From DATEZO01 sp035255485 (GTDB taxonomy: Bacteria; Pseudomonadota; Gammaproteobacteria; Burkholderiales; Burkholderiaceae_D), in assembly GCA_035255485.1 (NCBI GenBank), contig DATEZO010000181.1:1-64000 (forward strand): a DNA stretch of 64,000 nt, read 5' to 3'. Positions 26,709 through 34,542 of this stretch are shown in pieces. The notes under the pieces are model-generated. The model did not search any database. It had not been told where the DNA came from and saw nothing but the letters and a program-made list of their open reading frames with translations. A program made the position numbers and the translations under genes. Each line of letters starts with the position of its first letter. The stretch's first letter is position 1.

Positions 26709-26799
26709 TGTCGTTCCCGCGTGTCTGTGGCGGGAATCCAGTGTCTTTGCGATGGTGAACACGCCGCTGGATTCCCGCTAATAACCTGCGGGAATGACA
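26709..26799. repeat. Inverted pair of dRS3-like repeats
   Basis: The left arm (26709-26741) has TTCCCGC, a 9-nt spacer, then GCGGGAATCCAG; the right arm (26767-26799) is its near-exact reverse complement with CTGGATTCCCGC and GCGGGAATGACA. The arms differ mainly in the inner 9-nt spacer, and 25 bp separate them. Each arm is itself a small palindrome of the ATTCCC-N-GGGAAT type known as dRS3 in Neisseria and seen widely in proteobacteria. The whole looks like a short non-autonomous repeat. Confidence 0.7.
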
Positions 26800-26996
26800 G
26801 AATTTTTATTGATGCGGCACGAGGTAGTGCCTGGGAAGTTACTTCCAGTCAGCGCGGAGTTCTGCAGGAGTAGTCTGGATGGGCGTAACCTGTTCCCCGA
26901 CACGCTGCGCTTCTCCAGTCAGCGCGTCGGCGCAACGGTAGTCCGGACCACTGTTTGCTTTTCTCTTTGATCGAATCGGTCAAATCGGTCAAATAC

Positions 26997-28595
26997 TTAG
27001 CGCCGGGCCGGTGACAGGACGCTCGGCAACGCTTTCGGCAAGGTGTCGGGATAATCCCGGCTGTAATGCAGGCCGCGGCTCTCGCGCCGGGACAGCGCAC
27101 TGTTGACGATCAGTGATGCCACCTCTACCAGATTGCGCAATTCCAGCAGGTCGGCGGTAATGCGGAAATTGGCGTAATACTCGTCGATTTCCTCCTTCAG
27201 CAAGCGGATGCGATGCTGGGCCCGCTCCAGGCGCTTGGTGGTGCGTACGATGCCGACGTAATTCCACATGAAGCGGCGCAATTCATCCCAGTTGTTCGCA
27301 ATCACCACTTCTTCGTCAGCATTGGTAACACGGCTTTCGTCCCAGGCTGGCAACACGGTTGCCGGCTGTTTGGGCTGCTGCTCGATGTGCCGTGCCGCCG
27401 CATGACCCAGAACCACACATTCCAGCAGGGAGTTGCTTGCCAGGCGATTCGCGCCATGCAGGCCGGTGTAGGAAGTTTCGCCGACTGCATAGAGCCCCGG
27501 CAGATCGGTGCGGCCGCTCAGATCGGTAACCACGCCGCCACAGGTATAGTGCGCGGCCGGCACCACTGGGATCGGCTGTCTGGTAATGTCGATTCCCAGT
27601 TCCAGGCAGCGTGCATAGATGGTCGGAAAATGCTCTTTCAGGAATTCCGGTGATTGATGCGTGATGTCGAGATCGACGTAATCCAGTCCGCGTTTTTTCA
27701 TTTCCGCATCGATTGCCCGCGCCACCACATCGCGCGGCGCAAGTTCGGCGCGCGCGTCATGCGTTGGCATGAACCGCGCGCCCGCTGCAGCGCCTGCGGT
27801 AGCGGGCAGTTTCAGCAGACCGCCTTCACCGCGCACCGCTTCGCTGATCAGAAACGATTTGGCATAGGGATGGTACAGGCAGGTTGGATGGAACTGGATG
27901 AATTCCATGTTCGCCACCCGGCATCCGGCGCGCCATGCCATCGCGATGCCATCTCCGGTCGCGGTATCGGGATTGGTGGTGTAGAGATAAACCTTGCCGG
28001 CGCCGCCGGTAGCGATCACCGTCTGGTCGGCGGCGATGGTCTTTACCTTGCCGGTGGCGACGTCCTGTGCATACAGTCCCAGGCAGCGCGGCGCAGTGTG
28101 CTCTTCCAGCTTGCCGGACGTGATCACGTCAATCACGCAATGCTGTTCCAGCAGTGTGATATTCGGATGATTGCGGACTTTTTCCTCCAGCGTCACTTGC
28201 ACCGCATGTCCGGTGGCGTCCGCCGCGTGAATGATGCGGCGCTGGCTATGACCGCCTTCGCGTGTCAGGTGGAAACCCAGTTCGGCCGAAGCGTCGGGCG
28301 TAAACGGTACGCCTTGCGCAATCAGCCATTCGATTGCCTCGCGGCCGTGTTCGACGATGAAGCGCGTCGCGCTTTCGTCGCACAGTCCCGCGCCGGCGAT
28401 CAGCGTATCGGATACATGCTGCTCGTAACTGTCGCCCGAATCGAGAACGGCGGCAATGCCGCCTTGCGCCCAGTTGCTGGCGCCATCCAGCAAGGCGCGT
28501 TTGGAAATGATTGCGACCTTGCGTGTTTCGGCAAGATGCAGGGCGACGGACAAGCCGGCCAGTCCGCTGCCAATAATGGCGACATCAAATTTCAT
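26997..28595 (-). CDS. nadB: L-aspartate oxidase
   Basis: FAD enzyme that oxidises L-aspartate to iminoaspartate, feeding NadA. The 532 residues show the dinucleotide motif DVAIIGSGLAGLSVALHL, SNWAQGGIAAV, then GGHSQRRIIHAADATG, ATGGAGKVYLYTTNP, HPTCL and GEVSYTG-type ends (here GETSYTGLHGANRLASNSLLE). An upstream ATG at 28625 is in frame, but the family start is MKFDVAIIG at 28595. It is convergent to nadA-nadC instead of being in the same operon. Confidence 0.96.
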   Translation of the reverse strand: MKFDVAIIGSGLAGLSVALHLAETRKVAIISKRALLDGASNWAQGGIAAVLDSGDSYEQHVSDTLIAGAGLCDESATRFIVEHGREAIEWLIAQGVPFTPDASAELGFHLTREGGHSQRRIIHAADATGHAVQVTLEEKVRNHPNITLLEQHCVIDVITSGKLEEHTAPRCLGLYAQDVATGKVKTIAADQTVIATGGAGKVYLYTTNPDTATGDGIAMAWRAGCRVANMEFIQFHPTCLYHPYAKSFLISEAVRGEGGLLKLPATAGAAAGARFMPTHDARAELAPRDVVARAIDAEMKKRGLDYVDLDITHQSPEFLKEHFPTIYARCLELGIDITRQPIPVVPAAHYTCGGVVTDLSGRTDLPGLYAVGETSYTGLHGANRLASNSLLECVVLGHAAARHIEQQPKQPATVLPAWDESRVTNADEEVVIANNWDELRRFMWNYVGIVRTTKRLERAQHRIRLLKEEIDEYYANFRITADLLELRNLVEVASLIVNSALSRRESRGLHYSRDYPDTLPKALPSVLSPARR

Positions 28596-28724
28596 AAAAT
28601 ATTCGTTGTTGGAGATGGTTATCATGACTATATGCGATTTGCAGTCATGCCGCAGCGCAATTTACGGACCGATTGCTTGTGATACTGTGGCGAGAACAAA
28701 AAACGGCGGAAGAAGAGAGAGAAC

Positions 28725-31160
28725 ATGGCAAAAATCTTGAAAAAAGCAGGTTTGGCAATGCTGCTCATCATGCTGGGAGTCGTTATTGTAATCTTCTGGT
28801 ACCGTGCCGCAAGTCAACCTCGGATCAGCGGCACGATCAAGCTCGCCGGCCTGGCTGCGCCAGTCGACATCGTACGGGATGCGGAGGGCATTCCCCACAT
28901 CTATGCAAAATCCGCCGGCGATGCGTATTTTGCGCTTGGTTTCGTGCACGCACAGGACCGCCTATGGCAGATGGAACTCAACCGGCGCATTCCGGCGGGC
29001 CGGCTAGCCGAAATACTCGGTCCGGATGCATTGAATACCGATCGCTTCCTGCGCACGCTGGGGGTACAGCGCAATGCGGAAAGGATTTTGGGGAAGCTGT
29101 CGGCGGACACACGGATGGCGCTGGAAAACTATAGCCGAGGTGTAAATGCCTATCTGTCGCATCGGGCCGGGCCGTTGCCGCCTGAATTCCTGCTGACCGG
29201 TGCACCTTCACCTGCACCATGGCAGGCGGTCGATTCAATCGGCTGGCAAACCATGATGGCCTGGGACCTGGGCAGCAACTGGACACAGGAACTGCTGCGC
29301 ATGCGGCTCGCACAGCGCCTGCCGCTGGATCGGATCAATGAATTCCTGGCACCGTATCCGGGCGATTCGACCGTGCCGACGCAGGACTATACGAAGCTCT
29401 ACCGTGAACTGGCCGGTACGACGCAACAGCTGGCCGCCGTCGCTGGTATCGCGCCACCTTCGCTGATCGATGGCGCCGGCTCCAACAACTGGGTTGTGTC
29501 CGGCGTACGGTCCGAAACCGGCAAGCCTTTGCTTGCAAACGATCCGCATCTGGGACTATCAGCGCCAGCGTTATGGTATTTCGCCCATCTTTCGGCCCCC
29601 GGCCTGAATGTAATCGGCGCGACGTTGCCGGGCATCCCGAGCGTGGTGCTCGGTCGTAACGACCGGATCGCATGGGGTTTTACCAACACCGCGCCCGACG
29701 TGCAGGATCTGTATATCGAACGGATCAATCCCGCCAATCCGACCCAGTACCAGACACCCGCCGGCTGGGACGACTTCAGGATGCGCACCGAGACGATCAG
29801 GGTCAAGGGCCAGCCGGACGTGATGCTGCAAGTGCGCGACACGCGCCACGGCCCGGTGATCAGCGGCGCGTTGCCGATCCTGGAAAAGGCGCCGCTCGAT
29901 GCAAGGCAATACGTGATTGCCTTTGCCTGGACTGCATTGCGGCCAGACGACCTGACCCTGCAGGCGGGCATGAAATTCAACCGCGCGAAAAACTGGGATG
30001 AATTCCTGGAAGGCGCAAAAGATTTTGGCACGCCGCAGCAAAATATCGTCTATGCCGATGTTGACGGCAATATCGGCTATATTGCGCCGGGGCGCGTACC
30101 GATCCGCAAGGCTGGAAACGATCTGAAAGGCCTGGCGCCGGCGCCTGGATGGGATGCACGGTATGACTGGGATGGATTCATCCCATTCGAACAACTGCCG
30201 CGACAATACAATCCCGCAGCGCAGCGCATCATCACCGCGAACCAGAAAATTGTCGGCAATGACTACCCGTATTTTCTGACCAGCGAGTGGACCCTGCCGT
30301 TCCGTGCAAACCGGATTGCGCAATTGATCGATGCACGACAGAAACACGGCATGAACAGCTTCGCTGATATCCAGAAGGATGATGTGTCATTGGCAGCGCG
30401 GGAACTGCTGCCGATCGTCACCAAAGTGAATCCGCTTTCCGGGCGCGCCCGAACGGCGCTCGATGCGCTGAGAAAGTGGAATGGCGCCATGGATATGGAT
30501 AGAGCCGAACCGCTGATTTTCAATGCATGGATGCGCGAGGCTTCGCGCCGGATTTTCGCGGATGAATTGGGTGATGCACTGATGAAGGACTATTGGGAGC
30601 AGCGTAATGTGCATCAGCCCATGGCCAATGTGCTGGAAGATGTGAACGGACAGGGGAAATGGTGTGCCGACGTCAGCCAACCTACCGCAATACGGCCGCA
30701 AGGCTGCGGCGAGCTGCTGTCAGCCTCTCTGGATGCGGCGCTTGCCAACCTGGAGCACCGTTATGGAGCCGACATGGCGCAATGGCACTGGGGTGAGGCG
30801 CACGCCGCCCGTTCCGAGCATCGGCCGTTTGCAAAAGTGGCGCTGCTGGCAAGACTGTTCGACTTGCGCGTGGCAACGCCCGGCGATACGTACACGGTGA
30901 ATGTCGGACGCTATAACCTGCGCGATGAGAAAGAGCCATTCGTCAGCCATCACGCCGCCAGCTTGCGCGCCCTGTATGACCTGTCGAACCTGGAAAATTC
31001 CCGCTTCATTCATTCCACCGGCCAGTCCGGCAACGTGTTTTCGCCGCTTTACCGTAATTTCGTGCAGCGTTGGGCGGATGTGTCGTATCTCCCCATGAAT
31101 ACCAGGCGGGAAACCGTGGAGATCAACAAGCTCGGCACATTGACGCTTGCGCCTGGATGA
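28725..31160 (+). CDS. Penicillin acylase family protein (Ntn hydrolase)
   Basis: Family S45 precursor of 811 residues: an N-terminal membrane anchor or signal (about 8-27), an alpha-chain with VDIVRDAEGIPHIYA and ALGFVHAQDRLWQMEL, then the autocleavage site before Ser253 in GAGSNNWVVSG, which becomes the beta-chain nucleophile. NDPHLGL and RNDRIAWGFTNT are also typical. Homologues cleave penicillins, acyl-homoserine lactones or other amides, so it could be a quorum-quenching or cell-wall amide hydrolase. The substrate cannot be read from sequence. Confidence 0.92.
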   Translation: MAKILKKAGLAMLLIMLGVVIVIFWYRAASQPRISGTIKLAGLAAPVDIVRDAEGIPHIYAKSAGDAYFALGFVHAQDRLWQMELNRRIPAGRLAEILGPDALNTDRFLRTLGVQRNAERILGKLSADTRMALENYSRGVNAYLSHRAGPLPPEFLLTGAPSPAPWQAVDSIGWQTMMAWDLGSNWTQELLRMRLAQRLPLDRINEFLAPYPGDSTVPTQDYTKLYRELAGTTQQLAAVAGIAPPSLIDGAGSNNWVVSGVRSETGKPLLANDPHLGLSAPALWYFAHLSAPGLNVIGATLPGIPSVVLGRNDRIAWGFTNTAPDVQDLYIERINPANPTQYQTPAGWDDFRMRTETIRVKGQPDVMLQVRDTRHGPVISGALPILEKAPLDARQYVIAFAWTALRPDDLTLQAGMKFNRAKNWDEFLEGAKDFGTPQQNIVYADVDGNIGYIAPGRVPIRKAGNDLKGLAPAPGWDARYDWDGFIPFEQLPRQYNPAAQRIITANQKIVGNDYPYFLTSEWTLPFRANRIAQLIDARQKHGMNSFADIQKDDVSLAARELLPIVTKVNPLSGRARTALDALRKWNGAMDMDRAEPLIFNAWMREASRRIFADELGDALMKDYWEQRNVHQPMANVLEDVNGQGKWCADVSQPTAIRPQGCGELLSASLDAALANLEHRYGADMAQWHWGEAHAARSEHRPFAKVALLARLFDLRVATPGDTYTVNVGRYNLRDEKEPFVSHHAASLRALYDLSNLENSRFIHSTGQSGNVFSPLYRNFVQRWADVSYLPMNTRRETVEINKLGTLTLAPG

Positions 31161-31264
31161 TGTCCTACAGCGGTTCTGCAGGAACCACGTTGCCGGCCCG
31201 ATAGATCCTTGGGCCAGCAATCCATACCAATCAACCCCAGGGATGCCAAAACAAGCCTAAAGAC

Positions 31265-31280
31265 GTTCTTGCACAAGAAC
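31265..31280. promoter_or_regulatory. 16-bp palindrome, possible operator
   Basis: GTTCTTGCACAAGAAC is a perfect palindrome about 110 bp before the riboswitch. Its inner 12 bases (TTCTTGCACAAG) recur at 34280-34291, before the MFS gene. The binding protein is unknown. Confidence 0.35.
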
Positions 31281-31375
31281 AAAGACAGAATGGAAACGTT
31301 GTCGGCATCAAGCAACAGAAGTCAAATATTCAATTTCCGCCAGGAATCAAAAACGTTATGCTGTTTTCAGCATTA

Positions 31376-31468
31376 CTACATTTGATACTGGCAAACCTGT
31401 TGAAAGGCAGGGACGCAAAGCTTCTGGTCTAAAGGCAAAATGCCTATGACAGCAGGGCTGCCGAAAGT
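31376..31468 (+). ncRNA. GEMM-I c-di-GMP riboswitch aptamer
   Basis: The sequence follows the GEMM-I consensus in order: GGCAAACC, a CCTGTT-GAAA-GGCAGG stem with a GNRA loop, the invariant GGGACGCAAAGC, then TCTAAA ... TATGA, the two halves of the 11-nt tetraloop receptor around an AGGC-AAAAT-GCCT stem. It closes with AGCAGGGCTGCCGA. The G equivalent to the ligand-contacting G20 and the C equivalent to C92 of the Vibrio Vc2 aptamer appear present. It lies about 150 nt before the lytic transglycosylase gene on the same strand. The expression platform is not obvious. Confidence 0.88.
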
Positions 31469-31619
31469 AAATGATAGGGATAGTTCGTTCTTTTTACGTC
31501 CCATCGCATACCAGCAACCCTCTTTTCACCTACCTCAAGCCCTGCCTCTTTCGTATTTCTTCGCCAGTTGATCATTGTCGTGTTATTGCGGCATGCCGCA
31601 GATTGACTGGGGGGGATAG

Positions 31620-32429
31620 ATGTTTGGCAAGGAAAAATTGATGCGGATTGCAGGTCTTCGATGCAATCCAGTTACAAAAAGCAGCTTGGCTCCGCGTTTG
31701 AACCGTAGCGCAAATACTTTTGCGGGTGCGGTGCTGATGGCTTTCTTGGGCGGGTGCGGCAGCTCATTTCCCTTTCTCTCTGAAGACCCCGCAGTCCAGC
31801 CTGTCACTATACGGAAGAGTCATACCGTAACCGCCAGCAAACTGAAACGCATGCGATCAATGACGGCGCAAGACATCCTGAATGAATGGAGCACCTTCGG
31901 GCTGGAAACAAAGCCCGATCGACGCGGTCTGGCATCCCGTATGGCCCGGGCGCGAGGCAAGATTCCGCCGCATGATCACCCCGGCCTGATGGTGCAGGAA
32001 ATTATCAAGAACACCGTTTGCCACTCGTGCGAGCAAAAACCGTATCATGAAATGGTGACGCATGCATCCAGACTGCATGGCGTTCCTGCCAGCCTGATTC
32101 ACGCTATCATCCAAAAGGAATCTTCCTATAACCCGTCTGCCATATCCAGAAATCATGCTCGCGGCCTGATGCAAATTACCCCGGATACGGGCCGCTTCAT
32201 GGGGGTCGAAAACAGTCAGCGATTGTATGATCCGCAAACCAATATCAATGTCGGTGTCGCGTATCTGAAATACCTGATGCGCAATCACGATACCATTGAC
32301 GAGGTACTTGCCGCCTACAATGCCGGCCCGGGCAATGTGCTCAAATATAATGGCGTGCCACCTTTCAGGGAAACCAGGCGCTATGTGCACGATGTCAAGG
32401 AATTCTATTCGGCGGCCATAAGGGAGTGA
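31620..32429 (+). CDS. Lytic transglycosylase lipoprotein (SLT domain)
   Basis: A 269-residue predicted outer membrane lipoprotein: hydrophobic signal ending in the lipobox FLGGC (Cys46 or near), a linker, then an SLT/goose-lysozyme-like domain (about 145-265). The catalytic Glu is in IIQKESSYNPSAIS, followed by ARGLMQITPDTGR and AYNAGPGNV, which define family 1 transglycosylases. It cuts the glycan strand to anhydro-MurNAc. ATG at 31620 follows a GGGGGG ribosome site. The c-di-GMP riboswitch in its leader suggests control with biofilm or motility. Confidence 0.92.
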   Translation: MFGKEKLMRIAGLRCNPVTKSSLAPRLNRSANTFAGAVLMAFLGGCGSSFPFLSEDPAVQPVTIRKSHTVTASKLKRMRSMTAQDILNEWSTFGLETKPDRRGLASRMARARGKIPPHDHPGLMVQEIIKNTVCHSCEQKPYHEMVTHASRLHGVPASLIHAIIQKESSYNPSAISRNHARGLMQITPDTGRFMGVENSQRLYDPQTNINVGVAYLKYLMRNHDTIDEVLAAYNAGPGNVLKYNGVPPFRETRRYVHDVKEFYSAAIRE

Positions 32430-32494
32430 CAGCTGCGAACCACCGCTTCCTTCGTACATGGGAAGCAATGGCAGAAACTTGACGGGCGAATGAA

Positions 32495-32524
32495 AAAGCC
32501 GCCAGCGGACTACCTGGCGGCTTT
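32495..32524. terminator. Bidirectional terminator between transglycosylase and MFS genes
   Basis: AAAGCCGCCAG (32495-32505) pairs perfectly with CTGGCGGCTTT (32514-32524) around an 8-nt loop. A-tract and T-tract flank the two sides, so it can stop transcription from both convergent genes. Confidence 0.9.
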
Positions 32525-32529
32525 CTGAC

Positions 32530-32549
32530 GCATGCCGCGAGCGGCATGC
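32530..32549. repeat. Second inverted repeat after the terminator
   Basis: GCATGCCG and CGGCATGC form an 8-bp perfect stem with a CGAG loop, 15 bp before the end of the MFS gene. It probably reinforces termination of the opposing transcript. Confidence 0.6.
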
Positions 32550-32563
32550 TCCATATACAAGAA

Positions 32564-34228
32564 TCAATCGTTGGCGTAGATATCCCTGTCCTTGGTTTCC
32601 TTGATAAACAGCATGCCGACCACAAATGTCATCAGCGAGATAATGATCGGATACCAGAGGCCGTAGTAAATGTCGCCCTTGTACGCCACCAGTGCGAACG
32701 CAGTTGTCGGCAGCAGGCCACCGAACCAGCCGTTGCCGATATGGTAAGGCAGCGACATGGACGTGTAGCGGATGCGGGTCGGGAACAGCTCGACCAGCAT
32801 GGCGGCGATCGGGCCGTAGACCATGGTGACATAAATCAGCAGGATCGTCAGCAGAACCAGAACCATGCCCTTGTTCATCTGTGCAGGATCGGCCTTGGCA
32901 GGGTAACCTGCAGCCTTGATGGCATCGCCCAGCTCTTTCTTGAAGGCTTTATCCTTTGCCGCAGCTTCTTCCTTGGACAGGCCATGTGCATCATAGCCCT
33001 GAAAGACCTTGTCACCAACCTTGACCGAGGCAATCGTGCCGGCGGGTGCTTCCACTGTCGTGTAGTTCACGGAAGCGTTGGCCAGCACGGTACGGGCGAT
33101 GTCGCACGAAGAAGTGAATTTCTTGGTGCCGGTCGGATTGAACAGGAACTGACATTTTTGCGGATCGGCGGTGACGACTACCGGTGCATTTTTAATTGCC
33201 GCTTCCAGTGCCGGATTGGCATAGTGGGTCAATGCGCCGAAAATCGGGAAATAGGTCACTGCAGCGAGCAGGCAGCCGCCCAGGATGATCATCTTGCGGC
33301 CAATCTTGTCAGACAGGGCGCCGAACACGATGAAAAACGGCGTGCCAATCACGAGCGAAGCGGCGATCAGCAGGTTGGCCGTGGCGCCATCGACCTTCAG
33401 GGTCTGCGTCAGGAAGAACAAGGCATAAAATTGGCCGGTATACCACACCACTGCCTGGCCGGCGGTCAGGCCGATCAGTGCCAGTATGACGATCTTCAGG
33501 TTTTTCCATTGGCCGAAGGATTCGGACAATGGTGCCTTGGACGTCTTGCCTTCGGCTTTCATTTTGGCGAATGCCGGCGATTCATTCATTGATAACCGAA
33601 TCCAGACGGAGACTGCCAGCAGGAAAACCGATACCAGGAACGGAATGCGCCAGCCCCAGTCGGCGAATGCCGCTTCGCCGATCGCGGTGCGCGTCCCCAG
33701 GATCACCATCAGGGACAGGAAAAGGCCGAGTGTTGCAGTGGTCTGAATCCAGGAAGTAAATGCGCCGCGCTTGTCATGCGGCGCATGTTCTGCCACATAG
33801 GTCGCCGCACCGCCGTATTCTCCGCCGAGCGCCAGGCCTTGCAAAATGCGCAGCGAGATCAGGATGATCGGTGCCGCAATGCCGATCGATGCATAGCTTG
33901 GCAACAGTCCTACCAGAAAGGTGGACGAGCCCATGATCAGGATCGTGACGAGAAATGTATATTTGCGGCCGATCATGTCGCCGAGACGGCCGAACACGAG
34001 CGCGCCGAACGGACGCACAATGAAGCCCGCTGCAAATGCCAGCAGGGCAAAAATGAATGCGGTGCTGGGGTCGGTACCGGCAAAGAACTGCTTCGCGATA
34101 ATCGCAGCGAGCGAACCGTACAGGTAAAAGTCATACCATTCAAACACGGTGCCCAGGGAAGACGCAAAAATAACCTTGCGTTCCTCCGCTGTCATGCCGC
34201 GTGTTGTTGCCGCTTGTCCTGTCGCCAT
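32564..34228 (-). CDS. MFS transporter, metabolite:H+ symporter (MHS) type
   Basis: Inner-membrane symporter of 554 residues, near the ShiA/ProP/KgtP group: SLGTVFEWYDFYLYGSLAA in helix 1, GRLGDMIGRKYTF in loop 2-3, and a second GALSDKIGRKMI in loop 8-9. Unusual is a hydrophilic insert of about 115 residues (about 335-450, with Cys in KCQF and SSCD), predicted periplasmic, before the last helices. ATG at 34228 is fixed by AAGGAGA. The substrate, probably an organic acid or osmolyte, is not readable. Confidence 0.88.
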   Translation of the reverse strand: MATGQAATTRGMTAEERKVIFASSLGTVFEWYDFYLYGSLAAIIAKQFFAGTDPSTAFIFALLAFAAGFIVRPFGALVFGRLGDMIGRKYTFLVTILIMGSSTFLVGLLPSYASIGIAAPIILISLRILQGLALGGEYGGAATYVAEHAPHDKRGAFTSWIQTTATLGLFLSLMVILGTRTAIGEAAFADWGWRIPFLVSVFLLAVSVWIRLSMNESPAFAKMKAEGKTSKAPLSESFGQWKNLKIVILALIGLTAGQAVVWYTGQFYALFFLTQTLKVDGATANLLIAASLVIGTPFFIVFGALSDKIGRKMIILGGCLLAAVTYFPIFGALTHYANPALEAAIKNAPVVVTADPQKCQFLFNPTGTKKFTSSCDIARTVLANASVNYTTVEAPAGTIASVKVGDKVFQGYDAHGLSKEEAAAKDKAFKKELGDAIKAAGYPAKADPAQMNKGMVLVLLTILLIYVTMVYGPIAAMLVELFPTRIRYTSMSLPYHIGNGWFGGLLPTTAFALVAYKGDIYYGLWYPIIISLMTFVVGMLFIKETKDRDIYAND

Positions 34229-34310
34229 GCTTGTCTCCTTCATTTGATTAATATGAATGTGCAAATGACTCTTGCGCATTTCTTGCACAAGCGGAGTGTG
34301 CGACTTGAAC

Positions 34311-34348
34311 CTTACACAATACTTTCTCGAAACTTACGGAAACTTACA
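34311..34348 (-). promoter_or_regulatory. TGTAAG/CGTAAG repeats upstream of the MFS gene
   Basis: On the minus strand, TGTAAG (34348-34343), CGTAAG (34338-34333) and TGTAAG (34316-34311) lie 85-120 bp before the MFS start. They resemble the hexamers at 7160-7176. Spacing is 10 and 22 bp. This could be a response-regulator site; inference only. Confidence 0.3.
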
Positions 34349-34413
34349 GCTAAATTAATCAAAACCAACATTATTTCCTCTGTAGATGCAGTTGGCATTG
34401 TGCATGATCGAGG

Positions 34414-34432
34414 TTTACGAACGGTCGTTCTA
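34414..34432. promoter_or_regulatory. TetR-type operator before the thiolase gene
   Basis: TTTACGAACGGTCGTTCTA contains the palindrome GAACGGTCGTTC and matches 17 of 19 positions in the site at 46482-46500 before the SDR gene. It lies about 110 bp before the thiolase ATG, next to A/T-rich promoter-like sequence. The shape fits a TetR-family repressor of fatty-acid-type catabolism; no such regulator is in the window. Confidence 0.6.
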
Positions 34433-34542
34433 AATTATGGTATTCTGAGATGCAGAAAATCACTATTCGATAAAAGCGGGACAAACTCTGGCCGGGCTGC
34501 GCTTCGGTAAAATTCAATCTGATTCAATTCAAGGAGACTCAC

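Larger units (their letters stand above)
26444..26996. other. Repeat-rich intergenic region between convergent nadC and nadB
   Basis: No gene is seen in these 553 bp. They contain copy B of the 74-nt element (26558-26631), a CCAGG-type hairpin near 26655-26690 and an inverted pair of dRS3-like repeats (26709-26799). The rest (26800-26996) shows no recognisable structure beyond a doubled AATCGGTCAA near 26972. Confidence 0.7.
31161..31619. other. Long leader/intergenic region before the lytic transglycosylase
   Basis: No gene is seen in these 459 bp. It contains small hairpins just after the acylase stop (GGTTC-TGCAG-GAACC at about 31171, GGCCC...GGGCC at about 31194), a 16-bp palindrome (31265-31280), a GEMM-I riboswitch (31376-31468), and close to the next start a palindrome TGCGGCATGCCGCA (about 31587-31600) followed by GGGGGG. 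Confidence 0.7.

Noticed and set aside
27654..28682. 342-codon open frame antisense to nadB
   Set aside because: Shadow of a GC-rich gene; composition is not protein-like and there is no start signal.
32546..33592. 348-codon open frame antisense to the MFS gene
   Set aside because: Shadow frame over a clear transporter; begins inside the terminator region.
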